A stretch of DNA of 64,000 nucleotides from contig CAIQKV010000086.1 of NCBI GenBank assembly GCA_903872505.1, positions 38,270 to 102,269 on the forward strand, in the 5' to 3' direction. A program made the position numbers and the translations under genes. Numbering within the stretch: position 1 is the first letter of the stretch; each line of letters starts with the position of its first letter. Positions 7,901-14,947 of the stretch are shown in pieces. Source of the stretch: an uncultured Opitutia bacterium. Lineage in GTDB: Bacteria; Verrucomicrobiota; Verrucomicrobiia; Opitutales; Opitutaceae. A model generated the notes under the pieces. It ran no database searches. It was given only the letters and a program-made list of their open reading frames with translations, and was not told the DNA's origin.

Positions 7901-9709
7901 ATGGACAAAAAGAACACCATCATCGGCGCCCTGCTCATCATCGCGGCATTCGGGAGCCTTTATCTGGGCCAGAAATACGCCCCGCCGCCGCCGGCCACGC
8001 CCCCGCCGGTGAGCACCGCCGTGGTGAAGTCCGTCGATGCCGCCACCGGCGCCGCCAACGTGCCCGGCTCGCCGGCCGCCCCCGGCACCGGCCCGGCCGC
8101 GTTCACCGCCGTGGCCAAGGACGTCTCCGCCGCCGCCGTCACCACCCTCGAGAACGAGTACATCACGGTGCACTTCACCAATTTCGGCGGCGCCATCCGC
8201 GACGTCGCGCTGCGGAAGTTTCCCGCCGAGCTCGGCCATCCCGCGTCCTATGTCTTCAACGCGGTGCACACCGACCCGATGCTCGCGTTCGTCGACTTCC
8301 CCGGCCTCGACCGCAACACCGGCTTCGAGCTCGTCTCGGCGAGCGCCACCGAGGTTGTCTACCGCGCCGTGTTCGGCGCGCAGCTTGAGGTCACGCGCCG
8401 CTACAGCCTCGTCGCGACCCCGGACGCCAAGCACGACCCCTACCAGATCCGGAACGAGACCACGTTCCGCAACCTCACCGACAAGCCCGCCTCGCTGGCG
8501 CGCTTCGCGCTCAGCCTCGGCACCGCCGCCCCGGTCAGCGACACCGTCTACGGCCAGATCGTCTCCACCGGCTACTCCGACGGCAACAGCCAGACGTTCA
8601 TCCTCCGGAGCAAGCTCGACGGCGGCAGCGGCATCCTCGGCATCGGCGCCAGCGAGACCAAGTCCTCCCTCGCCAGCCCCGGCCCGGTCGCGTGGGCCTC
8701 GGTCGACAACCAGTTCTTCGCCGGGATCCTCACGCCCGACCAGCCCGGCGCGGGCCTGATCACCAACCGCGTCAAGCTGCTCCCCGCCGCGCCGGACACG
8801 CAGCACACCGCCTACGGGCTCTCCGGCGCCGCGCAGTTCGACCTCAAGCCGCTCGCCGCGCACGGCGAGGCGACCCTCGGGCTCAGCTTCTACGTCGGCC
8901 CGAAGGAATACCGCCGCCTGTCCAACTCGGACGTGTTCAAGGCCGACCAGGACAAGGTCATGCAGTTCGGCTTCTTCAAGTTCTTCAGCCAGCTCCTGCT
9001 CACGCTCATGACCTGGGTGCACAAGTCGCTCCCGAACTGGGGCCTCGCCATCATCGTCACCACGCTGATCCTGAAGGTCGTCTTCCTGCCCTTCACGCTC
9101 GCCGCCTCCCGCTCGGCCAAGCGCATGCAGAAGATCCAGCCCGAGATGCAGGCCGTCCGCGAAAAATTCAAGGACAACCCCCAGAAGCTGCAGGCGGCCA
9201 CGATGGAGCTCTTCAAGCAGCACAAGGTGAACCCGCTCGGCGGCTGCATCCCCATCCTGATCACGATGCCGTTTTTCTTCGGCTTCTTCCAGATGCTGCG
9301 CAGCGCGGCGGAACTGCGGTTCTCGCCCTTCCTCTGGGCCCCCGACCTCGCGTCCGCCGACACGGTCGGCCACGTGTTCGGCCTGCCCATCAACATCATG
9401 CCGATCCTCATGGGCGCCACGATGATCATCCAGATGCGCCTCACGCCGCAGCCGTCGGTCGACAACGCCCAGGCCAAGATGCTCAAGTTCATGCCCTGGA
9501 TCTTCACGCTGTTCTGCTACACCTTCTCCTGCGCGCTCGCCCTCTACTCGACCGTCAACGGCGTCTTCACCATCGTCCAGCAGCTCGTCATCAACCGGAT
9601 GAAGGACGAGGGCGACGTCGCCTCGCCCGCCGGGATCGCCATGGAGGACGCCGCCGCCCTCGCCGGCAAGCCGATGAAGAACGTCACGCCCAAGAAGCCG
9701 AAAAAATAG
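7901..9709 (+). CDS. yidC: Membrane protein insertase YidC
   Basis: A 602-residue insertase for inner-membrane proteins, working alone or with SecYEG. It has the Gram-negative layout: an N-terminal membrane anchor (TIIGALLIIAAFGSLYLG), a large periplasmic beta domain at about 70-340, then the conserved five-helix core from about residue 370. Core hallmarks include NWGLAIIVTTLILKVVFLPFT, the coiled cytoplasmic loop with KRMQKIQPEMQAVREKF, NPLGGCIPILITMPFF, and a Lys-rich C-terminal tail. The long periplasmic domain supports a cell with an outer membrane. It lies 29 bases after yidD. Confidence 0.96.
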   Translation: MDKKNTIIGALLIIAAFGSLYLGQKYAPPPPATPPPVSTAVVKSVDAATGAANVPGSPAAPGTGPAAFTAVAKDVSAAAVTTLENEYITVHFTNFGGAIRDVALRKFPAELGHPASYVFNAVHTDPMLAFVDFPGLDRNTGFELVSASATEVVYRAVFGAQLEVTRRYSLVATPDAKHDPYQIRNETTFRNLTDKPASLARFALSLGTAAPVSDTVYGQIVSTGYSDGNSQTFILRSKLDGGSGILGIGASETKSSLASPGPVAWASVDNQFFAGILTPDQPGAGLITNRVKLLPAAPDTQHTAYGLSGAAQFDLKPLAAHGEATLGLSFYVGPKEYRRLSNSDVFKADQDKVMQFGFFKFFSQLLLTLMTWVHKSLPNWGLAIIVTTLILKVVFLPFTLAASRSAKRMQKIQPEMQAVREKFKDNPQKLQAATMELFKQHKVNPLGGCIPILITMPFFFGFFQMLRSAAELRFSPFLWAPDLASADTVGHVFGLPINIMPILMGATMIIQMRLTPQPSVDNAQAKMLKFMPWIFTLFCYTFSCALALYSTVNGVFTIVQQLVINRMKDEGDVASPAGIAMEDAAALAGKPMKNVTPKKPKK

Positions 9710-9727
9710 CCCGGAAATGCCCGGCGG

Positions 9728-9750
9728 GGCCGCAAACTCCCGCCGCGGCC
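9728..9750 (+). terminator. GC-rich hairpin after yidC, possible weak terminator
   Basis: GGCCGC at 9728-9733 pairs with GCGGCC at 9745-9750 across an 11-base loop; an alternative GGCGGG/CCCGCC stem overlaps it. A T-rich but C-interrupted tract follows. It could be a terminator or attenuator between yidC and the yebC-like gene, but it lacks a clean U run. Confidence 0.3.
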
Positions 9751-9791
9751 GTTGTTTCTTCTTTCACCTTTCTCCTTTCATTTTTTTCCCC

Positions 9792-10541
9792 ATGGCCGGC
9801 CACAACAAATGGTCCAAAGTCAAACGCGCGAAGGCGGTCACCGACGCGCGCAAGGGCAAGGTGTTCTCCCGCCTCTCGCGGGACATCACCAATGCCGCCA
9901 AGTCCGGCGGCGATCCTGGCGCCAACGCCCGCCTGCGCACGCTGCTGCTGCAGGCGCGCGACGCCAACATGCCCGTCGAAAACGTCGACCGCGCCATCAA
10001 GAAGGGCACGGGTGAGCTGCCCGGCGTCGTGTTCGAGGAAATCACCTACGAGGGCTACGGCCCCGGCGGCGTCGCCTTCATCGTCAAGACGTTGACCGAC
10101 AACAAGGCGCGCGCCGCCCAGGAAACCCGCTCCACCTTCGCCCACCACGCCGGCAACCTCGCCAGCACCGGCGCCGTCGCCTTCCAGTTCCTGCATGCCG
10201 GCCAGTTTCTGCTCACCAAGGACAAGACCACCGAGGACGCCCTCCTGGAGATCGCGCTCGAAGCGGGCGCCGACGACGTCATCACGAGCGAGCAGGGCTT
10301 CGAGATCCGCTGCAGCATCCATGCCTTCGACCGGGTCTCCCACGCGCTCGAGGTGAAGGGCCTCAAGCCCGACAGCGCCGAGATTGCGTACATCCCTGTC
10401 ACCACCATGCCGGTGACCGACGTCGCGGTCGCCCGGACCCTGTTCAAGCTTCACGATGCGCTCGAAGAACAGGAGGACGTGCAGGCCGTCTTTTCCAACG
10501 AGGAAATGGACGAGGCCGTCAGCGCCGCCGCGCAAACCTGA
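9792..10541 (+). CDS. YebC/PmpR-family protein (TACO1-like)
   Basis: A 249-residue member of the YebC/PmpR family, described as transcriptional regulators and, more recently, as translation factors relieving ribosome stalling. The opening MAGHNKWSKVKRAKAV is diagnostic. It continues with RLSRDITNAAKSGGDP, and a second region contains YEGYGPGGVAFIVKTLTDN near residues 85-105. Length matches the family. The ATG at 9792 is chosen because it begins the invariant MAGHNKW; longer in-frame extensions have no similarity. It sits 82 bases after yidC. Confidence 0.94.
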   Translation: MAGHNKWSKVKRAKAVTDARKGKVFSRLSRDITNAAKSGGDPGANARLRTLLLQARDANMPVENVDRAIKKGTGELPGVVFEEITYEGYGPGGVAFIVKTLTDNKARAAQETRSTFAHHAGNLASTGAVAFQFLHAGQFLLTKDKTTEDALLEIALEAGADDVITSEQGFEIRCSIHAFDRVSHALEVKGLKPDSAEIAYIPVTTMPVTDVAVARTLFKLHDALEEQEDVQAVFSNEEMDEAVSAAAQT

Positions 10542-10578
10542 GTCGGGCCGGTCCCCGAACCGCCAGCCAAACCGCATC

Positions 10579-10597
10579 GCGGGTCAAAGCCCCGCCC
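10579..10597. repeat. Half copy of the GGGTCAAAG repeat family
   Basis: This 19-base stretch matches the right arm of the long palindrome at 40271-40289 at 18 of 19 positions (C in place of A at one position). The other arm is missing. It lies between yebC and metX. Confidence 0.45.
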
Positions 10598-10610
10598 GAC
10601 CCCCAACCCT

Positions 10611-10623
10611 TGTCATAATGACA
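10611..10623. promoter_or_regulatory. 13-bp perfect palindrome upstream of metX
   Basis: TGTCATAATGACA is a perfect inverted repeat with one central base, lying 50 bases before the metX start. It is unusually AT-rich for this spacer. Its size and position fit an operator for a dimeric regulator of methionine synthesis; it does not match the MetJ box. The regulator is unknown. Confidence 0.4.
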
Positions 10624-10673
10624 TCCGCGGCCCTTGTCTCGCGCCCGGCCGCCGCAATCATCTCCCCTCTCGT

Positions 10674-11858
10674 ATGACCGACCCCGAGGAAAACGAGCCC
10701 GCCTTCAGCTCCCTTGCGCCCGGTGAGCTCGGCCTCGTCGCGCCGCGGGACTTCGTTTGCGCGTCGCCGTTCACCTTCAAGAGCGGCCAGGTGCTGCCCG
10801 GCTTCACGCTCCGCTACGAGACCTACGGCACGCTCAGCGCCACGCGCGACAACGCCATCCTCATCTGCCACGCGCTCAGCGGCGACCACCATTGCGCCGG
10901 CGTCCACTCGGCCGACGACCGCAAGCCCGGCTGGTGGAACAACCTGATCGGCCCCGGCAAGGCCGTGGACACCTCGCGGTTCTTCGTGGTCTGCGCCAAC
11001 GTCCTCGGCGGCTGCGTCGGTTCCAGCGGCCCGTCCTCGACCGATCCCGCCACCGGCCGGACCTACGGCATCAGCTTCCCGTTCGTCACCATCCTCGACA
11101 TGGTGCGCTCGCAGAAGCTCCTGCTCGACCACCTCGGCGTCGCCTCGCTCCACGCCGTCATCGGCGGCTCGATGGGCGGGATGACCGCCCTGCTGTTCGC
11201 GATCGAGTTTCCCCTGTTCACGCGGCGCGTGCTCGCCATGGCCACCACCTCGCGCGAGAGCGCGCAGGCCATCGCCTTCAACGAGGTCGGCCGGCAGGCG
11301 ATCATGCAGGACCCCGACTGGAACCGCGGCGACTACCCGAAGGGCGGCGGCCCGCGCGTCGGCCTCGCGATCGCGCGCATGATGGCCCACATCACCTACG
11401 TCTCGGACGCCTCGATGGACCGCAAGTTCGGCCGGCGGAAGAAGAACCCGGCGAACGGCGAGACCTACAACTTCGACGTCCAATTCGAGGTCGAGAGCTA
11501 CCTGCGCCACCAGGGCCAGGCGTTCATCAACCGCTTCGACGCCAACTCCTACCTCTACATCACCCGCGCGCTCGACCAGTTCGACCTGGCTCACGCCTAC
11601 GGCTCGCTCGAGGCCGCCTTCGCGCCCGTGCAGGCCGAGTCGCTGATCGTCGGCTTCACCAGCGACTGGCTCTTCCCGCCCGAGCAGAACCGCCAGATCG
11701 CCCTCGCCCTCCTGCGCGCCGGCAAGCCGGCCAGCTACGCCGAGCTCGCCACCGACCTTGGCCACGACTCCTTCCTCCTCGAGTCCGACGACCTCTACGC
11801 GCTGGTCCGCGCCTTCCTCGAGCGCAACTCGGCCGCCGCGGTGGACTTCTCGATTTAA
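10674..11858 (+). CDS. metX: Homoserine O-acetyltransferase
   Basis: A 394-residue alpha/beta-hydrolase-fold acyltransferase that acylates homoserine (with acetyl-CoA or succinyl-CoA) in methionine synthesis. The nucleophile elbow is GGSMGGM with Ser166. The acid is in FTSDWLFPPEQ and the His in DLGHDSFLLE near the C-terminus. The oxyanion and substrate loops are seen in CHALSGDHHCAG and NVLGGCVGSSGP. It is followed by metW, the usual partner of this MetX type. Acyl-donor choice cannot be settled from motifs alone. Confidence 0.93.
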   Translation: MTDPEENEPAFSSLAPGELGLVAPRDFVCASPFTFKSGQVLPGFTLRYETYGTLSATRDNAILICHALSGDHHCAGVHSADDRKPGWWNNLIGPGKAVDTSRFFVVCANVLGGCVGSSGPSSTDPATGRTYGISFPFVTILDMVRSQKLLLDHLGVASLHAVIGGSMGGMTALLFAIEFPLFTRRVLAMATTSRESAQAIAFNEVGRQAIMQDPDWNRGDYPKGGGPRVGLAIARMMAHITYVSDASMDRKFGRRKKNPANGETYNFDVQFEVESYLRHQGQAFINRFDANSYLYITRALDQFDLAHAYGSLEAAFAPVQAESLIVGFTSDWLFPPEQNRQIALALLRAGKPASYAELATDLGHDSFLLESDDLYALVRAFLERNSAAAVDFSI

Positions 11859-11936
11859 AAATGAGGAACTCAGGAAAACTGGCATCGGAGACCTCGGGAT
11901 CGGCGGTTTTTTCCCGCCTTCCTGATTTCCCCATTT
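11859..11936. repeat. Intergenic inverted repeat in the metX-metW spacer (family II)
   Basis: Arms at 11859-11876 and 11919-11936 pair at 16 of 18 positions, separated by 42 bases. The left arm contains GGAACTCAGGAA, also found in the arm of the palindrome at 34202-34270. The repeat starts immediately after the metX stop codon and fills most of the spacer to metW. It could form a stem in the transcript; no U tract follows. Confidence 0.6.
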
Positions 11937-11952
11937 CCGCCTCCGTCACCCC

Positions 11953-12558
11953 ATGACCAAGCTCGTCGAAAAACGCACGGTGGACATGGAGATCATCGGG
12001 GAGTGGGTGAACCCCGCCTCGCGGGTGCTGGACCTCGGCTGCGGGCGCGGCGCACTCCTCCACTATCTCGTGCAGACCAAGGAGGCGGCGGCCGTGGGCG
12101 TGGATCTCGACTTCCGCCGCATCACCGCCTGCGTCGGGCGCGGGCTGTCCGCCTACCAGGGCGACATGACCACGTTCATGCGGCAGTTCCCCGACCGGCA
12201 TTTCGACCGCGTCATCTGCTCGCGCACCGTGCAGGAGCTGGACGACCCGACCGGCGTCATCCTCGAGGCGCTGCGCGTCGGCCGCGCCGTCACCGTCGGC
12301 TTCGTCAACCACGGCTACTGGAAAAACCGCGTCGACGCCCTCCTCCGCGGCCGCAAGGTGCGCAACGCGGTCTACACCACCGAGTGGTTCGAGAGCCGGC
12401 CGGCCAATCCCGTCACCATCGCCGATTTCGAGCACTTCTGCGCGGCCAAGGGCATCACCGTCACCCGCCGTGCCCACCTGCTCGGCGACTGGCGTACCCC
12501 CTGCCGGGTGCTGCCGAATTTCTTCGCCGGCTACGCGCTCTACGATCTGGCGAAGTAG
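11953..12558 (+). CDS. metW: MetW methyltransferase-like protein
   Basis: A 201-residue protein of the MetW family, a SAM-methyltransferase-like partner needed with MetX for methionine synthesis in several bacteria. The SAM-binding motif is VLDLGCGRGALLHYL around residues 23-37. The family-specific YQGDMTTFM and SRTVQELDDP follow, then FVNHGYWKNRV and PVTIADFEHFC. It lies 94 bases downstream of metX with a palindrome between them, so co-transcription is likely. The biochemical role of MetW is thought to be support of MetX rather than methyl transfer. Confidence 0.92.
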   Translation: MTKLVEKRTVDMEIIGEWVNPASRVLDLGCGRGALLHYLVQTKEAAAVGVDLDFRRITACVGRGLSAYQGDMTTFMRQFPDRHFDRVICSRTVQELDDPTGVILEALRVGRAVTVGFVNHGYWKNRVDALLRGRKVRNAVYTTEWFESRPANPVTIADFEHFCAAKGITVTRRAHLLGDWRTPCRVLPNFFAGYALYDLAK

Positions 12559-12621
12559 GACGGACACGTCGGGGCCCTGTCACCCCACGTCCCTTTTCCT
12601 CCGCGACCGCGGGGGTTTAGC

Positions 12622-12652
12622 CCGCTTTATAACCCAATAGGTTATAAAGCGG
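12622..12652. repeat. Perfect 13-bp stem in the spacer after metW
   Basis: CCGCTTTATAACC at 12622-12634 is perfectly complementary to GGTTATAAAGCGG at 12640-12652 with loop CAATA. It lies 63 bases after metW and 109 bases before the aminotransferase gene. No U run follows, so it is not a textbook terminator. It could be a palindromic repeat element or an operator, and its AT-rich stem stands out from the surroundings. Confidence 0.5.
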
Positions 12653-12761
12653 ATTGGGCCGAGTGCGCCCAGGTTGCCACCGGGCGAGGCGAATCCCGCA
12701 CCTTCGGCCGGCGCGGCGGTTGAATTTTCCCCGTCGCCCCCCATGCTCCGCGCCCAACCCC

Positions 12762-14291
12762 ATGAGCCTCGAGGAGTACTTCGCGCCGTTCCGGGCCAAC
12801 ATCATCGGCCTCCACCAGGACTTTGAGTCGCCGTTCGGCCGCCAGCGCATCGTCTACGCCGACTGGACCGCCAGCGGCCGGATGTTCGGCCCGATCGAGC
12901 AGATGCTAAGCGAGGAAATCGCCCCGTTCGTGGGCAACACCCACACCGAGTCCTCCGTCACCGGCACGACCATGACCCGCGCCTACCACGAGGCGCTGGC
13001 CATCATCAAGGCCCACGTCCATGCGTCCGCGGACGACGCCATCATCTGCTACGCGTCCGGCATGACCGGCGTGGTGAACAAGTTCCAGCGCATCCTCGGC
13101 CTGCGCGTGCACGAGAAGTACCAGGACCAGGTGCAGATCCCGGCGGCGGAGCGCCCGGTCGTGTTCGTGACGCACATGGAGCACCACTCCAACCAGACGA
13201 CGTGGATCGAGAGCGTCGCCGAGGTGCGCGTGATCAACGCCACCGCCGACGGGCTCGTCGACCTCGCCCACCTCGCGCAGCTGCTCGACCAGTACCGCGC
13301 GCGGCCGGTCAAGATCGCCGCCGTCACCAGCTGCTCCAACGTCACCGGCATCCTCACCCCGTACCACGCGATCGCCGGGCTGATGCACCGCGCCGGCGGG
13401 TGGTGCTTCGTGGACTTCGCGGCCAGCGCGCCGTACATCGCGATCGACCTGCACCCGGCCGGCCGGCCCGGCGAGCACCTCGACGCCATCTACTTCTCGC
13501 CGCACAAGTTCCTCGGCGGCCCCGGCACCAGCGGCGTGCTCGTGTTCAGCAAGCAGCTCTACGCCAACCGCGTGCCCGACAATCCCGGCGGCGGCACGGT
13601 CGACTGGACCAACCCCTGGGGCGGGCACAAGTATTTCGACGACGTCGAGGCCCGCGAGGACGGCGGCACGCCCGGCTTCACCCAGGCGATCCGCACCGCG
13701 CTCTGCATCCGGCTGAAGGAGGCGATGGGCGTGGAGCACATCCTGCGCCGCGAGCACGAGCTGCTGGACCTCGTCTGGGACCGGCTCGCGGCCGTCCCCG
13801 GCCTGCACCTCCTCGCCGACCAGCACCGCGACCGGCTTGCCATCGTCTCGTTCTACATCGACGGCCTGCATTACAACCTCGCGGTGCGGCTGCTGAACGA
13901 CCGCTACGGCATCCAGGCCCGCGGCGGCTGCTCCTGCGCCGGCACCTACGGCCATTACCTGCTGCACGTCACCCCCGAGCACTCGCGGTCCATCACCGAC
14001 CAGCTCAACCGCGGGGACAAGACCGAGAAGCCCGGCTGGGTGCGCCTCTCGCTCCACCCCACGACCACCAACGCGGAGGCGGAACAGATCGTCGCGGCGG
14101 TCAGCGCACTCGCGACCCACCACCGCGACTGGGCGGGCGATTACACCTACAACCCCGCGACGAACGAGTTCCTCCACCGCACCGAGACCGGCGCCATCGG
14201 CCGCCGGGTGCACGAGTGGTTCGACGAGTTCGGCCAAAAGGGCGTCGTCGCCACCACGTGGGAGCCGATGGGCCTCGGCTACGAGATCTGA
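12762..14291 (+). CDS. Class V aminotransferase, cysteine desulfurase-like
   Basis: A 509-residue PLP enzyme of aminotransferase class V, the fold of cysteine desulfurases and selenocysteine lyases. The Schiff-base Lys is Lys249 in YFSPHKFLGGPG. EHHSNQTTW is a cofactor-ring motif. A Cys-rich loop, RGGCSCAG at 387-394, lies where SufS-type desulfurases keep their persulfide Cys. It is about 100 residues longer than NifS/SufS, with an extra C-terminal region ending in WEPMGLGYEI. The first ATG in frame gives MSLEEYFAPFRANIIG, like similar long homologues. It could release sulfur from Cys; the neighbouring genes also concern sulfur. No scaffold gene is adjacent. Confidence 0.8.
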   Translation: MSLEEYFAPFRANIIGLHQDFESPFGRQRIVYADWTASGRMFGPIEQMLSEEIAPFVGNTHTESSVTGTTMTRAYHEALAIIKAHVHASADDAIICYASGMTGVVNKFQRILGLRVHEKYQDQVQIPAAERPVVFVTHMEHHSNQTTWIESVAEVRVINATADGLVDLAHLAQLLDQYRARPVKIAAVTSCSNVTGILTPYHAIAGLMHRAGGWCFVDFAASAPYIAIDLHPAGRPGEHLDAIYFSPHKFLGGPGTSGVLVFSKQLYANRVPDNPGGGTVDWTNPWGGHKYFDDVEAREDGGTPGFTQAIRTALCIRLKEAMGVEHILRREHELLDLVWDRLAAVPGLHLLADQHRDRLAIVSFYIDGLHYNLAVRLLNDRYGIQARGGCSCAGTYGHYLLHVTPEHSRSITDQLNRGDKTEKPGWVRLSLHPTTTNAEAEQIVAAVSALATHHRDWAGDYTYNPATNEFLHRTETGAIGRRVHEWFDEFGQKGVVATTWEPMGLGYEI

Positions 14292-14306
14292 GGCGGTGTT
14301 TCGCGG

Positions 14307-14639
14307 CTAGCGCGCAAACACGCCCGCCTCGCGACTCAGCTGCTTTTCCATGCTGCCGCACACCAGTTCGCAGAGCTGGAAGATCGAGGGGTCGGCGATG
14401 GCATAAAAGACCTGCAGGCCCTGTTTGCGCCGCGCCAGCAGGTGCGCCTGCGCCAGCGTCTGGAGGTGGCGGGACACGTTGGCCTGCGTACCGCCGGTCA
14501 GGGCCACGAGTTCATTCACGCTCTTTTCGCCCGCGAACAGCGCGTGCAGGAGCCGCAGCCGCATCGGCTCGGCCAGCACGGCGAACCGGCGGGCGACCAG
14601 CGCCAGGGCGTCGGGGGACATGGAACGGGGGGACTTCAT
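14307..14639 (-). CDS. ArsR/SmtB-family transcriptional regulator
   Basis: A 110-residue winged-helix regulator. The core runs from FAVLAEPMRLRLLHAL through the recognition helix TQANVSRHLQTLAQ (51-64) to the wing RRKQGLQVFYAI. Its only Cys residues are Cys90 and Cys94 in the last helix (QLCELVCGSM). It lacks the ELCVCDL metal motif of classical ArsR. Persulfide-sensing BigR/SqrR/YgaV proteins use one Cys early and one late, so this pair is a different layout. It is divergent from the efflux operon starting at 14713, with a palindrome between the starts, and probably represses that operon and itself. The inducer is unknown: thiophilic metal or sulfane sulfur are the options. Confidence 0.9.
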   Translation of the reverse strand: MKSPRSMSPDALALVARRFAVLAEPMRLRLLHALFAGEKSVNELVALTGGTQANVSRHLQTLAQAHLLARRKQGLQVFYAIADPSIFQLCELVCGSMEKQLSREAGVFAR

Positions 14640-14657
14640 TTTGGGAGGAATAGAAAC

Positions 14658-14700
14658 TTGACGCGGACAAAACTATATGCGTATATGATCATATAAGGCA
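14658..14700 (+). promoter_or_regulatory. Efflux operon promoter overlapped by a likely ArsR operator
   Basis: TTGACG at 14658-14663 is a good -35 box. A -10 candidate follows at 17-18 bases (GTATAT or TATATG, 14681-14687). TATATGATCATATA at 14682-14695 is a perfect 14-base palindrome lying over this -10. The stretch is strikingly AT-rich against its surroundings. The arrangement fits repression by the divergent ArsR-family protein; the binding itself is inference. Confidence 0.6.
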
Positions 14701-14712
14701 ATAAAAATCACT

Positions 14713-14937
14713 ATGAAAATCGAATCCTTCATCCGGGCCATGGCCGGCACCGTCGTCCTCGTCAGCGTGGCGCTCGCCCACTTCGTCAGCCCCTGGTGGC
14801 TGCTGCTGACCTGCTTCGCCGGCCTCAATCTCCTGCAGTCCGCCTTTACCGGCTTCTGCCCGCCTAGCATCGTCCTGTCCAAGCTCGGCTGGCTCGATGC
14901 CGACGGCGTCATCCACTGGGGTGGGCGCAAATCCTGA
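14713..14937 (+). CDS. DUF2892 small membrane protein
   Basis: A 74-residue protein with two predicted membrane helices (TVVLVSVALAHF and WWLLLTCFAGLNLLQSAF) followed by GFCPPSIVLSKLGW. This is the DUF2892 domain, the same domain that forms the membrane part of the E. coli sulfurtransferase YgaP; the Cys in GFCP is conserved. It is the first gene after the putative operator, so it is expected to be induced first. A second DUF2892 gene ends the operon at 21043-21243. Role probably membrane-linked sulfur or metal handling; unproven. Confidence 0.85.
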   Translation: MKIESFIRAMAGTVVLVSVALAHFVSPWWLLLTCFAGLNLLQSAFTGFCPPSIVLSKLGWLDADGVIHWGGRKS

Positions 14938-14947
14938 GCTTCCGGCC

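Noticed and set aside
10542..10673. SAM riboswitch upstream of metX.
   Set aside because: The 132-base spacer has a palindrome and a repeat relic but no recognisable SAM-I or SAM-II core.
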